This document shows positions 10,058 through 18,564 of a stretch of 34,589 nt of DNA, piece by piece. The translations under genes were made by a program, and so were the position numbers. Within the stretch, counting starts at the first letter, position 1, and every line of letters begins with the position of its first letter. The stretch comes from an uncultured Sphingopyxis sp. (lineage in GTDB: Bacteria > Pseudomonadota > Alphaproteobacteria > Sphingomonadales > Sphingomonadaceae), in contig CAKZIN010000049.1 of the NCBI GenBank assembly GCA_936933955.1, forward strand, positions 1-34,589, in the 5' to 3' direction. The notes beneath the pieces were generated by a model. That model worked only from the letters and a program-made list of their open reading frames with translations. It did no database searches and was not told the origin of the DNA.

Positions 10058-11435
10058 CAACCCTCTCCTCCGGGTAGCGGACGCGGCGGTCGCGTGCGCG
10101 AAGCGCCAAGGCAGCGCCAAGTGTCACCGGGCCGACCCGACCGATAAACATCAACGCGATGACCACCACTTGCGCGGGCGTGGTCAATCGCGCGGTAACG
10201 CCAGTCGTCAATCCTACCGTGCCGAAGGCTGACACCGCCTCGAACAAGGCGTCACGCATAGGAAGCGACATCAGCGCCATCAACGCCGTCGCGCCGAGCC
10301 CGACAGCGGCTACAGCGAGGAACAGTAAGGCGAGGGCTTCGCGCTGAACGGAACTCGGCAGCCGACGTCCGCGAACCGTGACATCTGTCCGACCGCGCAA
10401 CTCCGCGGCGACCGTCGCAATCAATACCATGAGTGTGGTGATCTTGATGCCCCCGGCGGTGCCCCCGCTGCCGCCGCCGACCAGCATCAATCCGGCCGAC
10501 GCCAGCGCGCCGGCTTCGGACAGCTTCGATAGGTCGATCGCGTTGAAGCCGCCGGTTCGGAGCATCACCGCATGCACGCCTGCATTCATGACGGCTTGCC
10601 CCGCCGGCATGCCTTGGAGGGTCGCATTCCGCTCCAGCAGGAATATGAGCCCTGTGCCAAAAGCCAGTAGGATGACGGTCCCGCCAAGCGTCAGTACGGC
10701 GTGCAACGATAGCCGCCGGGAAGCTCGCGCGGTGCGGGCCTGGCAAGCTCGACGAACCTCCACCACCACCGGCATCCCAATCCCGCCGAGGATTACCGCG
10801 GCGCAAAGCAGGACGAGCACCACCGGATCGTCGGAAAATCCGATGATGTTGTCCGGCAGGAGCCCGAAACCCGCGTTGTTAAAAGCGCTGATGCTGTGGA
10901 ACACACCATGCCAAGCCGCACGTCGTGGCGCGTAATCGTAGGCGAAGGCCCACCAGACCGCGAGTGCGACCGCGACGACCAACTCGACCGAGACGGTGAA
11001 TAAAAGGACGGCGCGCACTCGCGCCTCCACCCCGCCGACGTTCAGCCATCGCTGTTCAGCGCCTGCAAGGCGTCGCGTAGCGATTGAAAGCCGATCGCCG
11101 AGCGCGAGCAGCAGCAGTGTGGTCACGACGAGGGTGCCAAGCCCGCCGATCTGGACAAGGCTGATCAACACCGCCTCCCCAAAGCCGGACCAGTAGCTCC
11201 CGGGATCGACCGTCGAGAGGCCGGTGACACAGGTTGCGCTCGTTGCCGTAAACAGGGCGACCATGAACGGCGCGCCCACACCGCCTGTGCGCGCGACTGG
11301 CAACATCAACAGCACAGTTCCCACGCCAATAATGAGAGCGAAGCCCAGCGGCACGATACGCAGTGGCTCGACCCCGCGCGCAAGGCCGCCAAACCGGCGT
11401 TCGATCACACGCGCAGGTAGGTCGAGAAGAGGCAT
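10047..11435 (-). CDS. ktrB: KtrB/TrkH-type K+ channel subunit
   Basis: This is an integral membrane K+ uptake protein of about 462 residues. The four pore-loop repeats of the Trk/Ktr/HKT family can be seen in order: A-T-C-V-T-G-L-S-T, F-N-N-A-G-F-G-L, M-L-R-T-G-G-F-N and G-T-V-G-L-T-T-G. A glycine heads each filter. The third repeat is followed by the Gly-rich segment G-G-G-S-G-G-T-A-G-G-I-K typical of the gating loop. The frame is open to 11564, but the ATG at 11435 has a GGAG five to six bases ahead and gives the normal family size. Its partner, the RCK subunit, overlaps its 3' end. Confidence 0.92.
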   Translation of the reverse strand: MPLLDLPARVIERRFGGLARGVEPLRIVPLGFALIIGVGTVLLMLPVARTGGVGAPFMVALFTATSATCVTGLSTVDPGSYWSGFGEAVLISLVQIGGLGTLVVTTLLLLALGDRLSIATRRLAGAEQRWLNVGGVEARVRAVLLFTVSVELVVAVALAVWWAFAYDYAPRRAAWHGVFHSISAFNNAGFGLLPDNIIGFSDDPVVLVLLCAAVILGGIGMPVVVEVRRACQARTARASRRLSLHAVLTLGGTVILLAFGTGLIFLLERNATLQGMPAGQAVMNAGVHAVMLRTGGFNAIDLSKLSEAGALASAGLMLVGGGSGGTAGGIKITTLMVLIATVAAELRGRTDVTVRGRRLPSSVQREALALLFLAVAAVGLGATALMALMSLPMRDALFEAVSAFGTVGLTTGVTARLTTPAQVVVIALMFIGRVGPVTLGAALALRARDRRVRYPEERVVVG

Positions 11436-11530
11436 TGGGCTCCGCCATACGCGAACCCCAGAAGCTATCAAAAGTGCGATACTGCCAGAAACCTGCCGCA
11501 CCAACTCATAAGTCCGCTGCCGGCATTCAA

Positions 11531-14500
11531 ATGCAAAATTGGTTTCTTTGCGCCGCCCATCCACGATACGCCGCTCTTGTGACCACCCTGTTCAACCGCA
11601 AGACCATCGCGCGCCACCTCGCCGCCGCAGCGGAGCCCTCGCCTGAAGCGATGGCCCATTTGGCGGCGTGGGCGTCGACCGTCGCGGACGGCAGCATCCG
11701 CTCCCAGTCCGAGACCGCCATCGAAGATCTGTTCAAGCAGCGCATCGTCTGCGGGGTGCTCGGCTACCGCGCGTTCAACGAAAGCGGCGCGTGGACGGTG
11801 GCCTCCAAGGCGGCGATCGGCGCGGGCGCAGTCGACCTCGCTTTGGGCGAGTTCACCCCCGCCGCCAGCCGCATCATCGCCCCATTCGAGCTCAAGGGTG
11901 CGAAGACCCGCGATCTCGACGCGATCATGCCGGGGCGCGCCAAGACGCCCGTGCAGCAAGCGTGGGAATATGCCGCCGACAACGTCGGCACGCGCTGGGT
12001 GCTGGTGTCGAACTATCTCGAGATCCGGCTCTACAGCTACATCGATGGGCGGCAGACCTACGAGCGCTTCGACCTCGCCCGCTGCGCGGAGCCCGAGGAG
12101 GCGAAGCGGCTGCTGCTGCTGCTGTCGCAGAATCAGCTGCTCGGTGGCGGCACCGCCGACATCCTCGCGCAGAGTCGGCGCGAGGACAAGGACATCACCG
12201 ACGCGCTCTACGCGCTCTACAAGGCCTTGCGCGCCACGCTGATCGGCGCGGTGAGCGAAGCGGCGCCGGGCCTCGACCCACTGGCGGCGATCGGCACCGC
12301 CCAGACCATCCTCGACCGCGTGCTGTTCATCGCCTTCGCCGAGGACAACGGCCTGCTGCCCGCCGAGACGCTGCGCCGCGCCTTCGAGCACGCCGACCCC
12401 TACCACCCGCGCCCGATCTGGGCGAACTTCCTCGGCCTGTTCCGCGCCATCGATGAAGGCAGCTCGTCACTCGGCATCCCGCGCTACAACGGCGGCCTGT
12501 TCGCGCCCGATCCGGTCATCGCCGGCCTGACTCTGCCCGACGCGATCTGCGAAGGCTTCAAGGAGCTCGCCGCCTACGACTTCGCCAGCGACGTGTCGGT
12601 GACGGTGCTCGGCCACATCTTCGAGCAGTCGATCGCCGACGTCGAAGCGCTGCAAGCCGAAGCGAGGGGCGAGGCCGCGCCCGAGACGAAGGCGACCGGC
12701 ACCAGCGGCCGTCGCAAGCGCGACGGGGTTGTCTACACCCCCGATTATGTCGCGCGCTTCATCGTCGACCAGACGTTAGGCGCGCACGAGCGCGAGCTGT
12801 TCGCCGCCATCCTCGCCCGTCACGCCAGGTCCGGCGCCACCCCCGACGACGAAGAAATCGCCTGGAAGAGCGCCAGGGCCGAACGGGCCGCATGGACCGA
12901 GTATCGCGACGCGCTGACGGCCCTGCGCATCGTCGACCCGGCCTGCGGATCGGGCGTATTCCTGATCATGGCGTTCGACTGGCTCAAGGCCGCGCTGACC
13001 CGCGCCAACGCCCGCCTCGCCGAGCTGGACGGCCGCGGCCAAGCCGGCGACCTCTACGATCCGGACAGCGAGATCCTCACCCACAACCTCTTCGGCGTCG
13101 ACGTCAACGCCGAAAGCGTCGAGATCGCCAAGCTCAGCCTGTGGATCAAGACCGCGCGGCGGGGCAAGGTGCTCGACAGCCTCGACGGCAATCTCAAGGT
13201 CGGCGACAGCCTGATCGAGGATTCGAGCTACGCCTACCGCGAGCACGGTTTCTCCTGGCGCGACGCGTTTCCGGAAGTGTTCGCGCAGGGCGGCTTCGAC
13301 ATCGTGCTCGGCAACCCGCCCTATGTGCGGATGGAGCTCATCAAGCCGATGAAGCCCTACCTCCAGGCCCGCTACGAGGTGGTGGCGGACCGGGCCGATC
13401 TCTACGCCTATTTCTTCGAGCGCGGGGTGCGGCTGCTCAAACCCGGCGGTCGCCTCGGCTACATCAGCAGCTCGACCTTTTTCAAGACGGGCTCGGGCGC
13501 GCCGCTGCGACGCTTTCTACGCAACCGCGCCGCTATCGAAACGGTGGTCGACTTCGGCGACCTCCAGATTTTCGAGGGCGTCACCACCTACCCGGTGATC
13601 CTAACCCTGCGCGCCGGCGCCCCGGCCGAGGGGCACGCCCTGCGCTTCTGGAAGATCGATGCGCTGCCAGAGGCCGATTTCGCCGCCGCCTACGCCGACG
13701 CTGCCGAGCCCTTTCCGCAAGCTGCGCTGACCGACGCGTCATGGGAGCTGGAAGGCGACGCGCGCCGCGCCCTGCGCGACAAGATCGTCGCGGGCCGGCG
13801 CACGCTGAAGGAGGTTTATGGCTCACCGCTCTACGGCATAAAGACCGGCCTCAACGAGGCGTTCGTCGTCGACACCCCTACTAAGGAGCGGCTGTGTCGG
13901 GCCGACCCGCGCTCAGCGGAGCTGCTGCGTCCGTGGCTGGAGGGCAAAGACCTCAAACGCTGGCGCGCCGAGCCGCGCGGGCTGTGGGTCATTTACATTC
14001 CTAAGAACCGGGTCACCATCGACGACTACCCGGCGATCCGCGACCACCTGCTGCCGTTCCGCGACAAGCTCGAGAAGCGCGCGACCAAGCAGGCGTGGTT
14101 TGAGTTGCAGCAGGCGCAGGAGGCATATGTCCCCGCGATGGCTGCCCCGAAGATTTCATACCCCCACTTTAGTGAGCGCAGACTTTTCTCGTTCGAACCC
14201 TCGGGATCATTCACGAACGACAAAAGCTATCTCGTTCCGTCCGACGATCATTTCCTTCTCGCGCTCTTGAACAGCAGTCCGTTGTGGTTCGTGCTAGCGG
14301 CATTCGCTCCGGCGGTTCGTGGCGGCTACCACGAACTTCGGGTGCAGTTCGTCGAGAGATTGCCGATCCCAGACGCCTCCCCCGAACAACGCGCCGAGCT
14401 CGCCGACCTCGCCCGTGCGGCGCAGACGGCGGCCGAGGAGCGCCATTCCCTGCGCGAAAGTGTCACCCGCCGCATTGCCGACCTCGCGCCCGACCCGGCG

Positions 14501-14764
14501 GCGGCGAAGCTGCCCAAGGCGCTCGCCGCCTGGTGGGCGCTGCCCGACTTCGCCGCCTTCCGCCGCGAGGTGAAGAAGGCCTTTCGCGCCGACATCCCGC
14601 TGACGGAGCGCAGCGATTGGGAGGACTTCATCGGGCAGGCGCGCGACCAAATCGCCACCCTCGACGCCACCATCACCACCGCCGAGCGCGACATCGACAA
14701 ACGCGTTTGCGAGCTGTTCGATCTGACCTCCGACGAAGTAGCCTTGCTCTCCGTCCAACCTTAG
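11531..14764 (+). CDS. Type IIG restriction-modification enzyme (Eco57I-like, nuclease plus N6-adenine methylase)
   Basis: From the ATG at 11531 this is 1077 residues. A GTG at 11579 would give 1061. Neither has a good ribosome binding site, so the start is open. The N-terminal part has a PD-(D/E)xK-like nuclease pattern (Asp about 102, then E-L-K at about 120-122). The centre is a gamma-class methyltransferase with motif I D-P-A-C-G-S-G at about 469-475 and motif IV N-P-P-Y at about 595-598. The C-terminal third (F-G-D-L-Q-I-F-E-G, W-L-E-G-K-D-L-K-R-W, then a coiled segment) is the target-recognition region. Such single-chain enzymes methylate one strand of an asymmetric site and cut unmodified DNA nearby. 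No separate specificity or methylase gene is adjacent. It is divergent from ktrB with a 95-base gap. Confidence 0.85.
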   Translation: MQNWFLCAAHPRYAALVTTLFNRKTIARHLAAAAEPSPEAMAHLAAWASTVADGSIRSQSETAIEDLFKQRIVCGVLGYRAFNESGAWTVASKAAIGAGAVDLALGEFTPAASRIIAPFELKGAKTRDLDAIMPGRAKTPVQQAWEYAADNVGTRWVLVSNYLEIRLYSYIDGRQTYERFDLARCAEPEEAKRLLLLLSQNQLLGGGTADILAQSRREDKDITDALYALYKALRATLIGAVSEAAPGLDPLAAIGTAQTILDRVLFIAFAEDNGLLPAETLRRAFEHADPYHPRPIWANFLGLFRAIDEGSSSLGIPRYNGGLFAPDPVIAGLTLPDAICEGFKELAAYDFASDVSVTVLGHIFEQSIADVEALQAEARGEAAPETKATGTSGRRKRDGVVYTPDYVARFIVDQTLGAHERELFAAILARHARSGATPDDEEIAWKSARAERAAWTEYRDALTALRIVDPACGSGVFLIMAFDWLKAALTRANARLAELDGRGQAGDLYDPDSEILTHNLFGVDVNAESVEIAKLSLWIKTARRGKVLDSLDGNLKVGDSLIEDSSYAYREHGFSWRDAFPEVFAQGGFDIVLGNPPYVRMELIKPMKPYLQARYEVVADRADLYAYFFERGVRLLKPGGRLGYISSSTFFKTGSGAPLRRFLRNRAAIETVVDFGDLQIFEGVTTYPVILTLRAGAPAEGHALRFWKIDALPEADFAAAYADAAEPFPQAALTDASWELEGDARRALRDKIVAGRRTLKEVYGSPLYGIKTGLNEAFVVDTPTKERLCRADPRSAELLRPWLEGKDLKRWRAEPRGLWVIYIPKNRVTIDDYPAIRDHLLPFRDKLEKRATKQAWFELQQAQEAYVPAMAAPKISYPHFSERRLFSFEPSGSFTNDKSYLVPSDDHFLLALLNSSPLWFVLAAFAPAVRGGYHELRVQFVERLPIPDASPEQRAELADLARAAQTAAEERHSLRESVTRRIADLAPDPAAAKLPKALAAWWALPDFAAFRREVKKAFRADIPLTERSDWEDFIGQARDQIATLDATITTAERDIDKRVCELFDLTSDEVALLSVQP

Positions 14765-15012
14765 CGGCGCTGGCGGAGCCTCACACGTCTCAGTGTCGGT
14801 TGCGTGAGTGGAGGGTGAGAGGCTCGCTGACTTCAGCATAGCCCGCGCGCACCAGCCAAGCGTCATCTGCGTGACCATCGCATCCCAGCACGCTCGAGAC
14901 CTTCGATCGGCTAAACAGCCGCGCGCCGCTCAGGCCTCGTGAAGGTCGGATAAACAGTAGCGGGTCGATTTCCGGTGCGAATTTTCGCCGGCTGGCGATC
15001 AATCCCACAAAA
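14765..15012. other. Gene-poor gap next to the restriction gene, with one doubtful minus-strand ORF
   Basis: No family is recognisable here. A minus-strand frame from a GTG at 15008 to 14790 (72 codons) starts five bases after the stop of the small ORF upstream, but it has no ribosome binding site and a composition that could be chance. I do not call it a gene. The stretch is less GC-rich than the chromosomal genes on both sides and belongs to the same patch as the truncated integrase. Confidence 0.4.
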
Positions 15013-15249
15013 TCACGGTGTGCTCACAAACCAGATTTCAGGATCGGGTGCCGTCACCGCGATGGGGACGCAACGGCTACATGATGCAAGCCTGATCAGA
15101 AAGTGCGCTTCGGAGCATGCGCGAATGAACTTCTGATCGATCATTTCGCGCCGAAGGCTAGCGCGCGACTGCCCACTTTCGATCTTCTTCCTGATCATAT
15201 CGGCGTGTCGCCGCATGCCGGCGGCGGTGCCTTTATTCTGATAAGACAT
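15013..15249 (-). CDS. Small hypothetical protein in the integrase patch
   Basis: This encodes a basic protein of 78 residues from an ATG at 15249 that has AGGA seven bases ahead. An upstream GTG at 15255 would add two residues. The N-terminal half is helical and charged (M-R-R-H-A-D-M-I-R-K-K-I-E-S-G, then S-R-A-S-L-R-R-E-M), the kind of pattern seen in small DNA-binding or transfer-accessory proteins. The second half is Cys- and Pro-rich and less gene-like. I recognise no family. Base use is less GC-biased than the flanking chromosome, in line with mobile-element origin. It lies about 100 bases beyond the truncated integrase on the same strand. Confidence 0.35.
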   Translation of the reverse strand: MSYQNKGTAAGMRRHADMIRKKIESGQSRASLRREMIDQKFIRACSEAHFLIRLASCSRCVPIAVTAPDPEIWFVSTP

Positions 15250-15345
15250 GTGCACTTCCTAAGCGAACAAGACCCGGCTCGCACGGTCGTCGGAAAATTG
15301 CCGACGAGCTGGTTTTAGGAAGAGCTCCAGAAAGACCCAACCGAA

Positions 15346-16908
15346 CTAGAAAAATTTTTGATCGCGTGATGCCGAGCTGTTCTTCTTTCCCCGCTTTTCT
15401 TCGGCACCACCTCCTCGAGCACGATTGGCACGCATGGCGAAGTACGGCACGGGCCCGTCCAGGAAAATGTCCTCGAGCTCGAAACCGCATGCCTCTTCAC
15501 GCGCGAAACCATGATAGGCGATGATCAGCGGAACCCAGTACACGCAGTCATGAAAGATTTTGGAACCCGGCTTGAGACGTCTGCGAGACCCTTGGTTACC
15601 GGTATAGATTGGCAACGAAAAGAGCGCGTCGAAGTGCTTCTTCTGCCAAGGCAGGCGGGCGATCTCATCGTTCAGCCCGCGTACGCTGTGCCGATGCTCC
15701 TTGAAATTGATGAACGGGGCCCCGAAGGCGGTCTTCCACGCGGTTTTCTGCAGCTCTCTCGCCACGGCAGCCATCACCGTGATTTCCTTGTTGATGGTCC
15801 GCGGCGACCTTGTTTTGCCGCGACCCTCGAAAAGAGCCTGATCGAACGGCTTACTCATCGCCCCAGTCCAATCGAAGCCCACTGGTGCCTGCCGCACGAT
15901 CCGAATCCAGGTCTCGACGTCATCGGGTCGGTAATCGCACAAACGAAGATCGCCGGTGACCCACGCAAAGCTCCGCATGACTCGACGACGTTCACCGCGG
16001 TCGGGTGCCCAGTGCCCTGTGGCAATCCGATCTGCCTCGACCGCTTCAATGATTTCCGAAAAGCGGCGAGTATCCTGGACAGCGAACACGGAAGTTCGCA
16101 CAGAAAACGAAGGTTCGGGACCCTCATTCGGCGTAGGCGTCTTCTCAGGGGCAGATACCCACGCTGTGGGGCTTGGCTCGGACGAGGGCGTATTGAGCTG
16201 AGGTGAGCGCGGCTCGCGCAAGGGAAAGTCGCGCAAGGCCGCGTTAAAGCGCTCTTCGTCAAGCGCGATTTCGAGCACGTCCACCCACGGCGGGATGTCT
16301 CGCTCGTATAGCCGACGCATTCGAGTGAACGCGGCCGCCTTGCCGCGCAACAGCTGCGCTCTTGCATCGCGCTCGGTGACGTAGGTCCACTTCTGGTCGA
16401 GCTTCATCAGCTCGGCACCGAATTGCTGCATCGCCTCATCGGTTAGGGTCGGATCGTCCACCCGGTACTTGACGAGACGGGTCACCACCTCCCGGTCGGC
16501 AGCATCGAGCAGGGGAAGCCGCTCCCAAGCGGCGTCCGGAAACACACTCGTGTTCGACGGGTGACCTGCACACAGCAGGAACGCCGCCTCGTGCAGACGA
16601 CAACTGCGGTCGAAACGCTCCGGGGTCGGCGGCAGCGGGTCGGTCATCTCCGCGACCAGCGTGCGGATTTCGTCGTTCATGCCCCGCCGGAAAAATTCTC
16701 TAGCGATGTCTGGGGAAAGTCCCCGCTGGCGTTCCGACCACATCATCGTTTCCCATCGCGCGTTCAGACGGGCCGCTCGAAACTGAGCGGTTCGTCGGTC
16801 CGATGTCCTCAGGGAAATGGTTATAGCTTCGCCGCCGCCGAACTGCCCACCAAGCCGACGGCGGAAGTAAAATATGCGCTGGCGAAGGACCAATCCGCCG
16901 AGTTTCAT
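15346..16908 (-). pseudogene. Tyrosine recombinase (integrase), truncated in the catalytic domain
   Basis: This 520-residue frame begins with an arm-type domain of the DUF6538 kind (R-I-F-Y-F-R-R-R near residues 10-18). A long linker follows, then a core-binding SAM-like region (about 280-420) and the start of the catalytic domain. The first catalytic Arg lies in G-F-A-R-E-E-A-C-G-F at about 470. A K-K-N-S-S-A-S-R stretch near 508-515 matches the region of the catalytic Lys strand. The frame stops five residues later at a TAG. The H-x-x-R box, the second His and the nucleophilic Tyr are therefore missing, and they are not recognisable intact in the other frames downstream. I infer a frameshift or truncation that leaves the enzyme inactive. 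It sits beside tRNA-Gly, transcribed in the same direction. Confidence 0.75.
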
Positions 16909-16961
16909 ACCGCCATCTCCGATCGATGGACGGCAGCGATCTGGCGGGGTGAGCAGCCCGA

Positions 16962-16983
16962 TGTGACACAGCCTTGTGTCACA
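16962..16983. repeat. Perfect 9-base inverted repeat between integrase and tRNA-Gly
   Basis: TGTGACACA and TGTGTCACA face each other across a four-base spacer (GCCT). The element lies 54 bases ahead of the integrase start and 54 bases beyond the tRNA 3' end. No T-run follows on either strand, so it is not a normal intrinsic terminator. It could be an operator controlling the integrase, an integrase arm site, or a processing/pausing hairpin for the tRNA transcript. Confidence 0.6.
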
Positions 16984-17037
16984 CGAATCCGCTCCACCGG
17001 GAGGAATTCGCCCTATTCCAACACGTTAGGCCAAAAG

Positions 17038-17111
17038 TGGAGCGGGTGAAGGGAATCGAACCCTCGTCGTAAGCTTGGGAAGCTTCTGCTCTACCATTGA
17101 GCTACACCCGC
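17038..17111 (-). tRNA. tRNA-Gly (anticodon CCC)
   Basis: On the minus strand the acceptor arm GCGGGTG pairs with CACCCGC. The D-arm contains AGCTCAATGGTAGAGC, the anticodon loop is TTCCCAA inside AAGC/GCTT stems, and the T-arm is GAGGGTTCGATTCCCTT. CCA is encoded at 17038-17040, giving 74 bases. The sequence closely resembles E. coli tRNA-Gly(CCC). The 3' end points toward the truncated integrase, the standard geometry for an integration site. Confidence 0.95.
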
Positions 17112-17250
17112 TCAGGGCGAACGCGGGCGCACCGAGGGGGCCGCGTGGCGCGCCTTTGGCATAGCGGGGCGCGCTTGTGAAGCGCCTTGGCGCGGCGCAT
17201 GAGGGCGTGGCCCCGCACTCTGCGCGCGGGGGGTGGGGGGATCGGCGCAG

Positions 17251-18564
17251 ATGGCGGACGCGATGCGCGAGGAAGGGGTGGCAGCGTCTTCGGCGGCCGC
17301 AGGGGATGCGCCGGAAGCTGCCGACGCAACGCCCGCCCCTGATCGCCGCCGCCACAGCATCCTGTTCATCGTCGCCACCATCTTTATCGACGCGGTGGGT
17401 TTCGGGATCATCATGCCGGTGCTGCCCCAGCTGGTGATGCAGGTGGCGGGGGTCGACCTTTCCCACGCGATCGCGATCGGCGCGCAGATCAGCTTCGTCA
17501 TGGCCTTCGCGAGCTTTCTCGCGGCGCCGGTGCTCGGCAATCTGTCCGACGCCTATGGCCGTCGGCTGGTGCTGCTGATCGCGCTGACGGGACTGGCGCT
17601 CGACTATCTGCTGCTGGCGTTCGTCAACTCCCTCCCCATGCTGTTCCTCGCGCGGACGCTGACCGGGGTGGTCGGCGGCAGTTTCGGCGCGGCGCAGTCG
17701 GCGCTCGCCGACATCACCCCGCCAGAGGGGCGCGCCAAGGCATTCGGCGCAGTGGGCGCCGCGTTCGGGCTCGGCTTCATCGCGGGGCCGGCGATCGGGG
17801 GGCTGCTGGGCGAGAGCGATCCGCGCCTGCCGTTCATGGTCGCCGCGGGCCTCGCGGGGCTGAACATGCTCTACGGGCTGTTCGTGTTCCCCGAAACGCT
17901 GCCGGTAGAGCGCCGTCGCCGCTTCGAGCTGCGCCGCGCCAACCCGTTCGGCGCGCTGATGTCCGCGCGGGCCATCCCCGGGATGCTGGGCATCGCCGTG
18001 GTGCTGCTGCTGTGGCAGATCGCCAGCCTCGTCTATCCGCTCACCTGGAGCTGGTACGGCATCGCCAAGTTCGGCTGGTCGAGCCGGACCATCGGCCTCA
18101 GCCTCGCGGTGGTGGGGGTGGTCATGGCGCTATCGCAGGCGCTGCTGGTCGGCCCGGCGGTGAAGCGGCTGGGCGAGCGCAACGCCGCGAGCATCGGCCT
18201 CACCATCGCGAGCGTGGGGTTCATCGGCTACGCCTTTGCGAGCCAGAGCTGGATGGCGTTTACGCTGATGGTCGTGCTCGCCCCGCAGGCGATGGTCATG
18301 CCCAGCCTTTCCGCCATGCTCTCCCGCCGCGCGACCGCGGAGACGCAGGGGGAGGTGCAGGGCATTTCGGCGATGATCATGGGGCTTGGCGCGTTGGTGG
18401 CGCCGTGGCTGCTGACGGGCGTGATGGCGCGCTACACCAGGGCGGGAGCGCCGGTGCAGTTCGCCGGCGCGGCGTTTCTGGTCGCGGCAGGCTTCGGTTT
18501 CGCGGCGATGATTGCGCTGCGGCTCACCCCTCGCCGTCAGATCCCGCCGTCGACGGGCGCGTAG
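17251..18564 (+). CDS. MFS exporter of the TCR/Tet type
   Basis: This major-facilitator protein of about 437 residues has twelve predicted helices. It carries the Tet-like signature in helix 1 (D-A-V-G-F-G-I-I-M-P-V-L-P), motif A in the loop after helix 2 (G-N-L-S-D-A-Y-G-R-R) and an antiporter motif C in helix 5 (G-L-G-F-I-A-G-P-A-I-G-G). The Ala/Glu-rich N-terminal tail of about 30 residues is not conserved in the family. I take the ATG at 17251; a GTG at 17233 and an ATG at 17263 are alternatives. The helices resemble TetA-class drug/proton antiporters, but sequence alone does not give the substrate. The 3' end overlaps the oppositely oriented cinA-like gene. Confidence 0.85.
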   Translation: MADAMREEGVAASSAAAGDAPEAADATPAPDRRRHSILFIVATIFIDAVGFGIIMPVLPQLVMQVAGVDLSHAIAIGAQISFVMAFASFLAAPVLGNLSDAYGRRLVLLIALTGLALDYLLLAFVNSLPMLFLARTLTGVVGGSFGAAQSALADITPPEGRAKAFGAVGAAFGLGFIAGPAIGGLLGESDPRLPFMVAAGLAGLNMLYGLFVFPETLPVERRRRFELRRANPFGALMSARAIPGMLGIAVVLLLWQIASLVYPLTWSWYGIAKFGWSSRTIGLSLAVVGVVMALSQALLVGPAVKRLGERNAASIGLTIASVGFIGYAFASQSWMAFTLMVVLAPQAMVMPSLSAMLSRRATAETQGEVQGISAMIMGLGALVAPWLLTGVMARYTRAGAPVQFAGAAFLVAAGFGFAAMIALRLTPRRQIPPSTGA

